NCBI GenBank assembly: GCA_023974075.1
Contig: JAMFTG010000531.1
Location: forward strand, 1-64,000
Length of the DNA: 64,000 nt
Source: Chaenocephalus aceratus
Taxonomy: Eukaryota > Chordata > Actinopteri > Perciformes > Channichthyidae
Reading direction: 5' to 3'
In this document: positions 53,578 to 63,398 of the stretch, piece by piece
How the letters are laid out: every line of letters begins with the position of its first letter
Numbering within the stretch: the stretch's first letter is position 1
Made by a program: the position numbers and the translations under genes
Notes under the pieces: generated by a model
What the model was told of the DNA's origin: nothing
Databases searched by the model: none
What the model saw: the letters and a program-made list of their open reading frames with translations, nothing else

Positions 53578-54018
53578 CATTGCTTTTGGTATTTGTTCAA
53601 CACATTCGCAGCAGTCGGTTAGCGGGAGATGATCTATAAGATTATTATGATCCGGTAATGGCTCTACAACACCATCCTCTAGTTTAAATTTCTTCACTTT
53701 GTTTCTTTTTCTTTTCACCTTCCTTCTTTTTGTCTTTTCTGCTAATTGTCGTTTGCGATCTTGGCGAGTGGTATGAGATATACTGTTTCTATAAAGGTTA
53801 TCTATAATACCATCTTTTAAAGAAAGATATTCTTCATATGTCATGTTATCATGGTCCTCTTTTGTCCTAAAGACCTTACATGGATATGATATAGACGAGA
53901 GCTCTTCTTCGGGAACATCCTCTCCCCTACTTTGTAACATCCAGTCATTAAGCCCGTATCCATTATCCTGGTGATAATAAGGGCAGGCTACATCAGACTT
54001 GGTTTTTCTCAGATCCAT
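53578..54018 (-). pseudogene. Truncated mirror copy of the 255-residue gene
   Basis: Starts at 54,018 with the same ATGGATC context and is identical for the 147 residues available, through the basic run. At 53,578 the arm ends and the frame runs into unrelated AT-rich sequence and a stop. The promoter module is intact, so a C-terminally truncated protein with its nuclear signal could still be made. Confidence 0.75.
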
Positions 54019-54037
54019 GGCTAGTTTTTAACGGTCG

Positions 54038-54088
54038 TCCTTAGTTTTATATGATATGCTGAGTGGGGTGGGACATATTGCGTTGAGT
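54038..54088 (-). promoter_or_regulatory. Shared promoter module 4 (right)
   Basis: Mirror of 52,380-52,430 with one base change in the TATA region (CATATCATATAAAAC). Confidence 0.75.
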
Positions 54089-54437
54089 GGGAGGCTTCAT
54101 ATGTAGAAAGTACTCTGTTTCAGTAGATTTGGTTAAGAATCTGACTCTTAATGGCAGTTTGTCATTTTGAGGGTATTTCAGTGAAACAAGGCTGTTTTGA
54201 ACATTTGACAGATTTATGCTTAAATTCTCTGAGAAAGTTACCGAAAGATACACTTTTCTTTTTAAAAGCTGAAAAGTAGATAATGAAGTGTGCTTTGTGT
54301 GTACAGACACACAGAAAACACTGAAAAACACTGAAAAACACATGTATCAGACACGCTCCCCTTGCTATAATGATGACAACGGTTTTTTAGATGTAGATGT
54401 ACACTTTTTTAATTTTTTTCACACACAAAATCAATAG

Positions 54438-54875
54438 TTATACTGATTGTAGCATCCCCAGGACAGTCTCCAGCTTAGAATTCCCCATATTACTGGAGAT
54501 ATTGTGATGGAGTTTTTTCACTTCAGTCAAAATATTCACGTGTATGCTGTTTTCAACACACAGATGCATTACATCTACAAACAGAGCATACAATGAGAGC
54601 ACATGATACACTTTTGATGTTTGTTTCATTTCTGAGATAATGTTACAGAATGTTTCGGAAAATGAAGATTCCAGGACCACTTTAAATGTTTCGTTTACAA
54701 TCGTTTCCCAATGACCCGGAATAGTACTGCCAGAACGAACTATATCCAAAATGTCTTCTAGTTTACAAACTTCAGCCATTCTTTTTACACAGGGGTCACT
54801 ACTCGTTCTGTTTTCAATCGTCCCCATCATCACACTTATTACACGGGTAATCATCCGTGAAAATGTCTTTATCAT
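54438..54875 (-). pseudogene. Mirror copy of the Bcl-2-like gene, 5' end deleted
   Basis: Residues from VITRVISVMM to the end (LGMLQSV) match the left copy with one Asp-to-Asn change. The first 17 codons and the upstream 180 bp are lost in the 238-bp deletion. The start of this frame (MIKTFSRMI) comes from the preceding gene read in another frame. The helical core that resembles Bcl-2 is retained, but it has no promoter of its own. Confidence 0.6.
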
Positions 54876-54892
54876 TAAGAGTCTGGTCGATC

Positions 54893-55231
54893 TCAGTAAT
54901 GAAGTCGGTGAGCCAGTCTTTTCATTAACGCGTTGTAATTGTTTCTGAAGTAAAAATCGGACATGTCATTCAGAAAATCGTGTTGCCTCTGGCCGGGGTG
55001 ACTGACTCGGCACCCGTTGCATATTTCTTCTCTGTACCGATGTATCACCCTCTCCACAATATCAACCAACACCGCTTTCACTGTGTCCATAAACAGAGAC
55101 GTTTTGGCCCAAGGAGCAAAATCAGCAGCTGTAGTATTGCAAGATTCGGGTTTCCCCCATGGTGGTGTTGCTGGTGGACTCTGTTCCTGGCTGCAACTCG
55201 CGGGGGGAGTCTTGGCTTTTCTCTGCTCCAT
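54893..55231 (-). CDS. Cys/His-motif protein, open but 3'-altered (right)
   Basis: ATG at 55,231 behind promoter module 3. Here the frame is open from the start: a Pro/Ser/Gln-rich N-terminus (residues 1-40), the helix LFMDTVKAVLVDIVERVIHR (46-65), then C71, C74, H78 and H84 in EICNGCRVSHPGQRQH, and FYFRNNYNALMKRL. A 2-bp loss (ACTGGCTC against ACTCTGGCTC on the left) shifts the end after residue 105 and stops at HRLHY. So each arm carries different lesions and neither copy is whole. The pattern of four Cys/His suggests a small zinc site. Confidence 0.55.
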   Translation of the reverse strand: MEQRKAKTPPASCSQEQSPPATPPWGKPESCNTTAADFAPWAKTSLFMDTVKAVLVDIVERVIHRYREEICNGCRVSHPGQRQHDFLNDMSDFYFRNNYNALMKRLAHRLHY

Positions 55232-55263
55232 GGCTAGTTTACAACGGTCGTCTTAGCGAGGTC

Positions 55264-55314
55264 CTTCGTTTTAGATGATTTGCTGAGTGGAGGGTAGGGC
55301 TTATTGCGTTGAAT
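55264..55314 (-). promoter_or_regulatory. Shared promoter module 3 (right)
   Basis: Mirror of 50,915-50,965, same TATA-like and leader sequence. Confidence 0.7.
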
Positions 55315-55870
55315 GGGGGTAGTCAATTATAGAATTGAGAGTTTTTAGAAAAAAGTTCTTTAAGCGTTGTAGCTTTTTCATCTCATCTCCAGCAATAGGT
55401 CATCATTTAAGAACAAGTAATAGTTTTGTCACGATTCTACAGAAAAAAGTCAGAAAAGTATAGTTGCGTACCATCAGGGTGTATCTCAAAGTATCTTGGT
55501 AACATAAAATAACTAAAAATGTAAGTTTATCAGAAAAGAAAAAACCTTGTTTATCTGAACAAGTGTTGCATACGCCAAAGTATGTCTAAAAGTATCTTAG
55601 TAACACAAGAAAAAGAGAAGAAAGCGTTAATGTTAACAAAAACTGGATTGTTCCACTGAAAATAATAAATAAATAATTTCAAAAAGTGCGCTTAAAAAGA
55701 ACAAATGTATTCAGATAAAAGTATTTTGTTAGACTATTAAGTCCACGATGGTTACATTTAACCCCTAACCCCTTTGTATTATATGTTTGTTTTCCTAATA
55801 AAGCCAGAGTCACCTGAATTAATTTAGTCTCCATACCTTTTATTTTTATTTTTTACATTTTGTAACAATC

Positions 55871-55999
55871 TTAAAACATTTGTAGAGTACAAACACTGTG
55901 GTTAAAATGACTGTCTTTATGACGTCTCTCACACAGTTGGTATTTTTCACAAAATTCATTTTTAAACACATCTTCTTGATACAGAGACAACCCCGACAT
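55871..55999 (-). CDS. 42-residue protein, unrecognised (right)
   Basis: Exact mirror of 50,230-50,358, including ATG, stop and the downstream AATAAA-like run. Begins MSGLSLYQEDVF. Confidence 0.4.
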   Translation of the reverse strand: MSGLSLYQEDVFKNEFCEKYQLCERRHKDSHFNHSVCTLQMF

Positions 56000-56043
56000 T
56001 CTTTTTTACATAGGTAGAATACACAATGTCTTTCTTGAGGGGT

Positions 56044-56093
56044 CCTTAGTTTAAAATGCTCTGGTGAGGAGGGTGTGACTTGTTATGTTGAGT
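56044..56093 (-). promoter_or_regulatory. Shared promoter module 2 (right)
   Basis: Mirror of 50,136-50,185. Confidence 0.6.
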
Positions 56094-56172
56094 GGAAGGC
56101 AGAGTCCTCTGTAAAGGTGAGATTCTTTTTCACCAGTATAATGTCCATCGATGTCTGACTCTGTTTAAAAAG

Positions 56173-56682
56173 TTATTTAAGCTTTGTAGCTTTTCCATCA
56201 ATCATTTTCAGCCAAGCAGTCAATGATACCCGCACTGCTGTCTGAAATACTCCACATGTAGAATTAAAAGTCTCCAAAACAAAATCATCAGAGGGGTCCT
56301 TCCCCAGCGTCTCCAAATGGCTTGCACGGTAATACCATCGCTCCGATGGTCCGCTTTTAGTTTCCCAGACGGTGCTTGTCAGGACTCTTCTCACTTCTGG
56401 CAGCGGGGAAATAACTCTTTCTTCCTCCACATTGAGGGGCGGCGATGAAATCTCTTCTTTGATCTCGCATGCTGTCTGTGTTTCTTTGCTTTTCTTTGCA
56501 AATATCTTGTACACCGCTGGTTCCACTATGGTTTCTTGATGCACTACTTCTTTCGGTACCGTGGTTGCGTGGAGATCTCTGGAAGACACCAGAGTTAACA
56601 CAGCCCAATCTGTTGAGGTCAGTGTCGCTTTAACACTGCGGGGTCCGTACGTTTCTCCATTCCTCAGATTGTAGAAATGCAA
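56173..56682 (-). CDS. Acidic protein of about 165 residues, unrecognised (right)
   Basis: In this arm the frame is continuous from HFYNLRNGETYGPRSVKATL through TSTDWAVLTLVSSRDLHATT to the same end (GKATKLK) as the left copy. There is no ATG at its beginning: the first codon is TTG, directly after the stop of the 66-residue gene. This suggests that it is a downstream exon or that translation starts further in. The N-terminal half is acidic (EIKEEISS, EEERVIS). The C-terminal half has WYYRASHLETLGKD. This arm seems closer to the original gene than the left arm. Confidence 0.5.
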   Translation of the reverse strand: MHFYNLRNGETYGPRSVKATLTSTDWAVLTLVSSRDLHATTVPKEVVHQETIVEPAVYKIFAKKSKETQTACEIKEEISSPPLNVEEERVISPLPEVRRVLTSTVWETKSGPSERWYYRASHLETLGKDPSDDFVLETFNSTCGVFQTAVRVSLTAWLKMIDGKATKLK

Positions 56683-56883
56683 TTAATTCGCCATATAGTT
56701 GAATACATAACCCCAAACATCTCCATTTTTTAGATTCCATTCTTCATGAAGTTCTTCGGCTGGAGGCGTCTGAACCCGGCACATATATTGCATTCGTTTC
56801 TTGATTGGCGCTCCGGACTGATGGCTGTACGTTGTCACAGGCGTCTCGCTGATTAAACCCATATCTATGCTTCTCTTTGCCAT
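56683..56883 (-). CDS. 66-residue basic protein, unrecognised (right)
   Basis: Identical to the left copy (MAKRSIDMGL to GYVFNYMAN), with ATG at 56,883 behind promoter module 1. Basic patch APIKKRM. Confidence 0.6.
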   Translation of the reverse strand: MAKRSIDMGLISETPVTTYSHQSGAPIKKRMQYMCRVQTPPAEELHEEWNLKNGDVWGYVFNYMAN

Positions 56884-56970
56884 TTTTCTTTTTTGAAAAG
56901 TGCTTTAGTGATTGGAAATGACTGGCCTGTTATCTAGTTTGAGCGTATTTATTTTCGTCTATTTCCATCC

Positions 56971-57020
56971 CCTTACTTTTAAATGTTCTGGTGAGGAGGG
57001 TGGGACATGTTATGTTGAGT
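56971..57020 (-). promoter_or_regulatory. Shared promoter module 1 (right)
   Basis: Mirror of 49,213-49,262. Confidence 0.65.
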
Positions 57021-57384
57021 GGAGGCGGAGCCCCTGTACAAGCTGGAGGCTTCATAGAGTGAAATGGAGCAGAAACACACATTCTTTATGGGTATTATCC
57101 CAGTGTTCTAAATCTGCCTACCTTCCCTGCACTTTTGTGTATAAAAGCTGAAAAAAGTAGATAATGAAGTTAACCCCCTGACTCTTAATGGCTGTTTGTG
57201 ATTTTGAGGCTATTTCAGTGAAAAACAAGGCTGTTTTGAACATTTGCCAGATTTATGCTTAAATTCTCTGGTAAAGTTACTGAAAAGATACACTTTTGTG
57301 TATAAAAGAGGACCACTAACATAAAGTACTCTGTTTGATGAGATTTCGTTAGGATTCTGACTCTAAAAAGGCAAGTTTTTTTAT

Positions 57385-57594
57385 TTAAAGACTTTTTTTA
57401 CAGACATTCGGCAGATTATGTGTAAAGATATTTTCACACAATATACTTGTAACTTGTTTTTTTAAATAGGGCTTCAATATATTTTGCATGTCATGCATAA
57501 ACACGGTGTCATCTTTCTTGAAACTGTCCGTTTTACAGAAGAGTGAAGAATAATGGCTGTTTTCTGCTTCTTCATCCTCTGAATTTTCCTGCAC
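57385..57594 (-). CDS. Small acidic/Lys-rich protein exon, unrecognised (right)
   Basis: Mirror of 48,640-48,852 for 66 residues; ends CKKSL rather than CKKVFK because of a one-base difference in an A/T run. As on the left, it is open upstream to a CTTTTTTCAG acceptor and lacks an ATG start. Confidence 0.45.
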   Translation of the reverse strand: MQENSEDEEAENSHYSSLFCKTDSFKKDDTVFMHDMQNILKPYLKKQVTSILCENIFTHNLPNVCKKSL

Positions 57595-57813
57595 TTTTGT
57601 GTATAAAAGCTGAAAAAAGTAGATAATGAAGTACTTTGTTTTTAGTAGATGTCGTTAACCCCCTGAGGCAGTCCAAAAACTAAGCATCTGTCTCTTAACC
57701 CACCATCCCCCGAGAGCCATAATATACTCAGCTCCCCACAGCAGCTCGGGTGTGAACTCCCATACAGAATGTCAGTCACTGCGTACAACTTTTTTAGTTT
57801 TGGTCGATGTGAG

Positions 57814-58115
57814 TGCTCGTATATCGTTTTAAATGTTGCCAGTTTTTGAATGATTGTAATAGTTTGTTTTACTTCGCATATTGACTGGCTAATGTGCCAT
57901 TTTATTTGTGTTTTACAGCTGTATTTGTCTGCCTTTCATGTCTGTGTTTTATATGTTGTAACTTTGTGCATGCTGTCCCTTCTTGGCCAGGTCACTCTTG
58001 GAAAAGATATTTTAATCTCAATGAGTTTTTTTACCTGGTTAAATAAAGAATATATATATATATATATTAGTGACACTCTGCAGATTTGTGTGTAATTCAC
58101 TCACAAAGGAACTGT
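57814..58115. repeat. Old interspersed repeat inside the right arm
   Basis: Mirror of 48,119-48,420 (CTTGGCCAGGTCACTCTTGG, TTTTTTACCTGGTTAAATAA). Same position in both arms, hence older than the palindrome. Confidence 0.55.
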
Positions 58116-58929
58116 AAGATACACTGTAATGGATGCAAACCTATAGTTAATAAAAGTAATTATACATTAGTTCACAATCCTACAACTAAAGGAACTGTAA
58201 GATACACTTTTTATGTATGCAAAACCTGTCATTTTGGAGAAACCATCTCGAGTGAAAGCTATCAATGATTCCTTACCAATGTAGCTATATATGTGTCTTT
58301 TCTCGCCCCCCCGTAGTGTGTCTGCCATGAACACTTTTGTTCAGATCGGCCTGGAGCCGTATGGAGTGAATTGGGGCAGAAACCAGATTCTTTATGGGTA
58401 CAACAAAAAATCTAATAGTACACGGCCTTATGGAGTGAATTGGGGCAATGGGAAAAGTAAAACATTCAGGCTCTTCGTACGGGCTTTTTTATGGCATGTA
58501 TTACATTATATTCTAACAGTGAACGTCGCATGAATAGATAATCAAAAGCTCACTCTTTATGACACCTTAAGGAAACTTACTGACACTCAAGCGGATCCCC
58601 TTGGAGAAAAGTCAGAGTCTTTTGCAGTCAAACCGGGGGAGAAATCCTGCTCGTTCCTTCAACCTTCCTTACAGAGCCCCTCCTCCAACACACGTGACCA
58701 GAAAGAGGCTGTACTCTAAACCCACCCACCCCTATGCCCGCATTCGCTTCTTGACTGGCGCTTCAGACGGTTGACTCGGTAAGTTGAATTGTCTGTCTTT
58801 TTTTAAATTTATTTTGAGTATATCTCTATATGGTCTTACCCCAGTCATTTATACAGATGCTTTCATCAGTGTGAAATTGCACATCAAGGGCAGGCATCAA
58901 AAGCTAATTAGATTAGACAACAAAGGGCT

Positions 58930-59550
58930 AATATAATTGCTGGCAATTACTCCACTCTCAGGGTCAGGGGTCAAATACCTTAGCTATCTTAATTGATGTA
59001 ATAAATGGCCTGTACACAAAAAGGGGGTGCCTGGGGGTAATATAATTGAGGGGCAATTACTCCACTCTCAGGGTCAGGGGTCGAATACCTTAGCTATCTT
59101 AATTGATGCAATAAATGGCCTGTACACAAAAGGGGGGTGCCTGGGGGTAATATAATTGCGGGGCAATTACTCCACTCTCAGGGTCAGGGGTCGAATACCT
59201 TAGCTATCTTAATTGATACAATAAAAAGCCTGTACACAAAGGGGGTGCCTGGGGCTAATATAATTGCGGGGCAATTACTCCACTCTTGGGTCAGGGGTCA
59301 AATACCTATAACTATCTTAATTGCTACAATAAAAGGCCTATACACAAAGGGGGTGCCAGGGGCTAGTCTAATTGGGGCAATTACTCCACTCTTGGGTCAG
59401 GGGTCAAACACCTATAACTATCTTAATTGCTACAATAAAAGGCCTGTACACAAAGGGGGTGCCTGGGGCTAGTCTAATTGGGGCAATTACTCCACTCTGG
59501 GGTCAGGGGTCAAATACCTATAACTATCTTAATTGCTGCAATAAAAGAAT
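58930..59550. repeat. Subterminal tandem repeat (right)
   Basis: Mirror array of about six 105-111-bp units. The innermost unit is joined directly to TTTGTTGTCTAATC because the 75 bp seen on the left are missing. Confidence 0.9.
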
Positions 59551-59683
59551 CACTCCGGGGGGTCTTTCACGCCAATCTGACATCAAAGGACTTAGCTCAT
59601 TTGCATAAGTAGGGAGAGGTATGACCTGTCACACCACCTGTCACTTTTTTGAGGAAAGGAACATTTGTACTACTACTAACCAT

Positions 59684-60111
59684 CGATAGGCTTTGCAAAT
59701 TGGGAGGGACATTTCCCCTGATTTTAATGAGGTGCATCCTGCAGGCCTTCCCAACACCTGTGGCTTTCAAAGCTGCCCGCGCTGATTCCCTGTGAGATAG
59801 CGTTTTGGTATCTCCCAAATGAAACTCCACCCCTTTGTTGGTTTTGGGACGTGCAACGTGTTGCTTCGTCCTCTCTTCACGCCCGGACCGGGAGGTCGGG
59901 GCAGCCTGTGAACAAGGCCAGGAGTAGGCATACTCCTGACATTACTCATATGATATGGCTTCGTATGGTAATGTATTATATGGTATTGCATTATTACCGT
60001 TTATGATTAAAACAGATTTTTGTTTAACCCTCGTCCTAGTTGTTTTGAGTGTTTCTTCTTTTAAAGCAAGCTCATTAGGAACGGCGCGGAGAAAAGTAGT
60101 CCCAAACTCCT
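59684..60111. repeat. Host repeat, right half
   Basis: Starts CGATAGGCTTTGCAAATTGG directly after the duplicated AACCAT. It follows the reverse complement of 37,958-38,491 to its edge (GGAACGGCGCGGAGAA, ACTCCT). Together with 45,864-46,472 it is one repeat copy split by the palindrome. Confidence 0.8.
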
Positions 60112-60405
60112 TCAGGCTCCATACATTTTTATTATCGATATAGTTGGATTCCACCTTCATGATTATGGATCTGTGAGTGAATTGTTTTCTAACACGACCC
60201 TTTTATTTATATTAGGTCTTAAAGTGTTTGCATTAATTAGGGCGTGGTCACGTTGATGGACACGTACATGCCTCACTGTCAGCTAACAGCAACTTGTCCA
60301 CTCTGCTAGGCTACAACCATAGAGGCTACAACGTTAGTTAGTCATAGTACTGTACTTGACCCTTTAGCTTTAGCCGTGTTCGTGGTGATATACCAGACAA
60401 TTAAG

Positions 60406-61345
60406 ATGTCGTGCTGTGCGCTTGAATGTACTAACAGAACTCCCAAGAAGTCTACTCTCAGCTTTTTTCGGTGAGTAAAATGATAATATTATACATGTTA
60501 ACCCCGTTAGCAGGTGTTTGTGTGCTTGTTAGCTTAGCTTGTTATGTAGCTTATTAGCCAGCTAAGGACGTAACCCTTTATACATGTGTATATATATATA
60601 CAGTTTAGTTTATGATTCAGCTTTGGGTAAGACGCCCATAAAGCTAAATGGGAGCAAATGTTAAAAGGGGACCCAATTATCCCAGTGGTGGCCGCCGCTG
60701 AAGCTAACCGGAGCCGTAGCAAATAATTGTTATGGAACAGCTTGCACATCAGTGATCAGTAATATTCTTTTGATTAAAGGCCAAATTAAGATGTTTCCAG
60801 TTAAGTAAAGAAACATAGAAATCGATTATATCTTATAACTTATTTATCTTAACAGCTATCACTGTAAAAAAAAAAAGATTTAATTTAACTATACAATATT
60901 TATCTTTACATTCTGTTCTTGGATATGTCTTATTATATTTACGTGTATATAGATTTCTGCCTGCACTAATTTATTATTCTTAATTTAATGTCTTATATAA
61001 CTAAGTTGCATTGTTGGAGGAGCTCGGGACAGATGATTTGCATTGCCATTCCCACACTGTAGCCTATGTGCTATGACATAAATCCTTTGAATCTGAATCT
61101 TGGAAACACGTAATTGTTGAATGGATTAACTGCATAGTTAACATGTTGGCCCTCTATTGTCTTTTATAATGCACTCTTACATTTAAAACAACATTATTCA
61201 AAAGAACGTTGAATATCTACAGACCTCAACAAGTTATTTTATGTGTTTTTGTTTATTATTTTTATTAGGGAAGGAGATGCCTGAAAAACACTGCAGTGCC
61301 CACCATTTTCTATTGCACCAATGAACACCAGCCTGGAAGGAGAAG
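60406..61345 (+). pseudogene. THAP-domain gene remnant, two exons
   Basis: Exon 1 (60,406-60,470) reads MSCCALECTNRTPKKSTLSF, the first Cys pair of a THAP finger, and ends in a GTGAGT donor. After about 800 bp, TTTTTATTAG precedes RRCLKNTAVPTIFYCTN (from 61,270), matching the end of a THAP domain (LK.TAVPTIF). The middle exon with the His and the helix was not found, so the domain is incomplete. A 116-codon acidic frame at 61,349-61,699 (NDEVSDSPSSTVNSKEEEVA) may be the following exon. It is probably a DNA-transposon remnant; a host THAP gene is not excluded. Confidence 0.45.
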
Positions 61346-61699
61346 CAGGTGAGCAGCAATGACGAGGTCAGTGACAGTCCTAGTTCGACTGTTAACAGCA
61401 AGGAGGAGGAGGTTGCAGATGGAGACCATGGTAGTGGTGAAAACAGTCTTGCTGCTGATCAGAGCAATATCATTATGATACAAGGCACGCCTGAAGAAGC
61501 CTTTGTTGTTCCACATGTGGAGCGTAATGACATTCCAACAGCCAATGCTTGTGAGGAGGATGTTGGTTTGGGTAGCAGCAGCCAACAAACAGACTCCGCC
61601 TCTGTTCACTCCCTCTGTTCACTCTTACACTTGGGCTTTAAACCAAGTACTGAAGAGTTTGTGCACACATTTCTAACATGTGATCTTTCTTTCATGTAG

Positions 61700-62682
61700 G
61701 ACGCTTGAGGGAAGTTGCAACGCCTCGGCCAATGGGATGTCTTCTCCACGTGAAAGACATGGAAGGCATCATTTATAACTTGAGACCATTTTCCAAAAGT
61801 GATGACTTGTACTGGCTTAGATAGTAATGGATTACATCTAACACGAATCAAGATCGTATAGAGAAAAAGGGAAGTGTAATCCTTAGATACATAGGAAGAG
61901 ATGTAATCGCATTAGTTTGACTTTTCTAATAATAGGGAAACTCAGGATTACAATCTTATTCAAAACCTAAAAAGAGCAGATAGTGCTTGTTGTAAAATGA
62001 TCAAATGGTATCTCTTCTCTGGAAGCCGTATGTTCTGTAGACTAATACTTTCATTGTGAATCTACACCTACGGCATTATATTATAAATTTCAGTAAACAC
62101 ATCATATTCATGTTTATTTGCATTGCATTTGATATTGAGGTAATCCAAAAGAAAAATAAAGTTATCAGGTTACATTACTTTTATATCTTGATACTCACAT
62201 GAAGTTACTGGTTGTGTTTTTGGCAAGTCGCCCTCCCAACCCTGTACATAAGTTATATCATTTTAATTACTGATACAGTTGTTGCACATCTTTAATTTAT
62301 TTTCTAGTGTACTTGAGTCATACAATGATTCGAAACCTTTACTTTTCATAAAATGCAAGATGTAACTTTCAATGTGTGTTTATCACATTTTCAATGTGAA
62401 ATAGATCTGATTAAACAAAGAGTAAAAGCACAATCTTAAATGTTGACATTTATCATTTTCCTATGCTTATTGTTAATGTACTGTAGTGGTGTTATAAACA
62501 AAATGTTGTCGTAAAGGAAATTAAGATGTTTTTTATTTGTTGACAAAAGATTTAAAGTTGATGCTCACAACATGTGGGAACATTTATGGAGAAAAATGTT
62601 TCTATTGTAAAACAAATATGTATCTGCATACTGAACGAAACGAAAAAGGTATTATCTTCTGTGACGTTACGACCCTGTAGGG
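61700..62682. other. No gene seen
   Basis: AT-rich non-coding DNA. TAATCCTTAGATAC and GATTACAATC motifs near 61,878-61,950 hint at an old element. No boundaries found. Confidence 0.4.
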
Positions 62683-63180
62683 CAGGGGTGGCCAACCCGC
62701 GGCTCTCGAGCCGCATGCGGCTCTTTGCCTAGTTTCATGCGGCTCTTCAGTTCATATTGAGTTTTATATGTGTGAGTTTGGGGGAGAGACACTGACTCCT
62801 GACTAGTGTGCCGATACTTGAAAGGTATACCGCGAAGAATGACGGCGGAAAGTACTTTTAATAAGAGCCGTGTGTGTTCAGCGCTCTGCTTCCACTCCCT
62901 GCACTGCAGCGTGCCTGCAGTCCCTCCCTCTCAAGCACGCTCAAGTGCCTCCCCGCTCTCGTGCACGCGCTAGCTGCCAGAGCATGTGAGAAAACAAGAA
63001 GCATGGCTGCAAGTGGGAGTGCAACTGCCGCTGCGCCTCGGCTTGTTGACAAAAAAGACGCCAGAAGCGACATTTTGATGTATTTTAGCTATATCTCTGA
63101 CAGTGAGGGCAAGCCTACGGACACCACGAGGCCTGTCTGTAAGAAATGTATTAATTGTATTTAATGCGAATTCTTGTCAT
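62683..63180 (+). mobile_element. hAT element, 5' end
   Basis: CAGGGGTGGCCAACCCGCGG followed by CTCTCGAGCCGCATGCGGCT is a typical hAT tip of fish. It is followed by a transposase start exon with a BED finger. The element is cut after the finger and the matching 3' end is not found here. Confidence 0.65.
63003..63164 (+). pseudogene. hAT transposase N-terminus (BED finger start)
   Basis: ATG at 63,003: MAASGSATAAAPRLVDKKDA, then SDILMYFSYISDSEGKPTDT and RPVCKKC, the start of a BED-type zinc finger (aromatic pair, then the first Cys-x2-Cys). The frame then runs to a stop after NCI. No His pair, dimerisation domain or DDE core follows, so it is a truncated copy. Confidence 0.6.
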
Positions 63181-63264
63181 TTATTTTATTTATTGTTCTC
63201 ATTGTTTAAAAGTTTGTGTTATGGTTCTGGTGTGAAATAAAGCACAATAATTACATTTAAGACT

Positions 63265-63372
63265 GTTTCCCTTTTTTTAAGAAAAATATCGAAAAAGAAT
63301 CGGAATCGCAGTTCTTGACTTGGTATCGAAACCAAAATGTTGGTACCGTGACAACACTACTCCTGACAGTTA
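63265..63372. mobile_element. hAT 3' tail of another family
   Basis: CGAAAAAGAATCGGAATCGC, then TTGGTATCGAAACCAAAATG and GGTACCGTGACAACACTA is a hAT terminal sequence of a family different from that at 62,683. Only the tail is present. Confidence 0.5.
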
Positions 63373-63398
63373 ACCCTGATATTTAGTAGGTCTGTTAA

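Larger units (their letters stand above)
46479..59677. mobile_element. Palindromic Polinton/adintovirus-like element, TSD AACCAT
   Basis: It starts AGTAGTAGTACAAATGTTCC and ends with the exact reverse complement. AACCAT flanks it (46,473-46,478 and 59,678-59,683), while the uninserted copy at 38,492-38,497 has it once. AG...CT tips, 3-bp tandem repeats at the very end and 6-bp duplications are known Polinton/Maverick features. Left arm 46,479-52,890, centre 52,891-53,577, right arm 53,578-59,677. No DNA polymerase B, integrase, capsid, ATPase or protease is present; only small accessory-type genes remain. I infer a defective fold-back derivative that needed an integrase in trans. Confidence 0.8.
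53578..59677. repeat. Right arm of the 6-kb inverted repeat
   Basis: Reverse complement of 46,479-52,890 with a 238-bp deletion (joining ATT at the two edges), a deletion of about 75 bp joining AGCCC near 58,937, and several 1-5 base differences, mostly in homopolymers. Otherwise nearly identical. Confidence 0.95.

Noticed and set aside
54438..54875. A novel fusion protein starting MIKTFSRMI
   Set aside because: It is produced by the 238-bp deletion that joins two genes out of register; the left arm shows them separate.
46479..59677. Palindrome as an assembly or fold-back read artefact
   Set aside because: Flanks differ on the two sides and match the two halves of one uninterrupted repeat; a 6-bp duplication is present; the arms differ by two deletions and several small indels.
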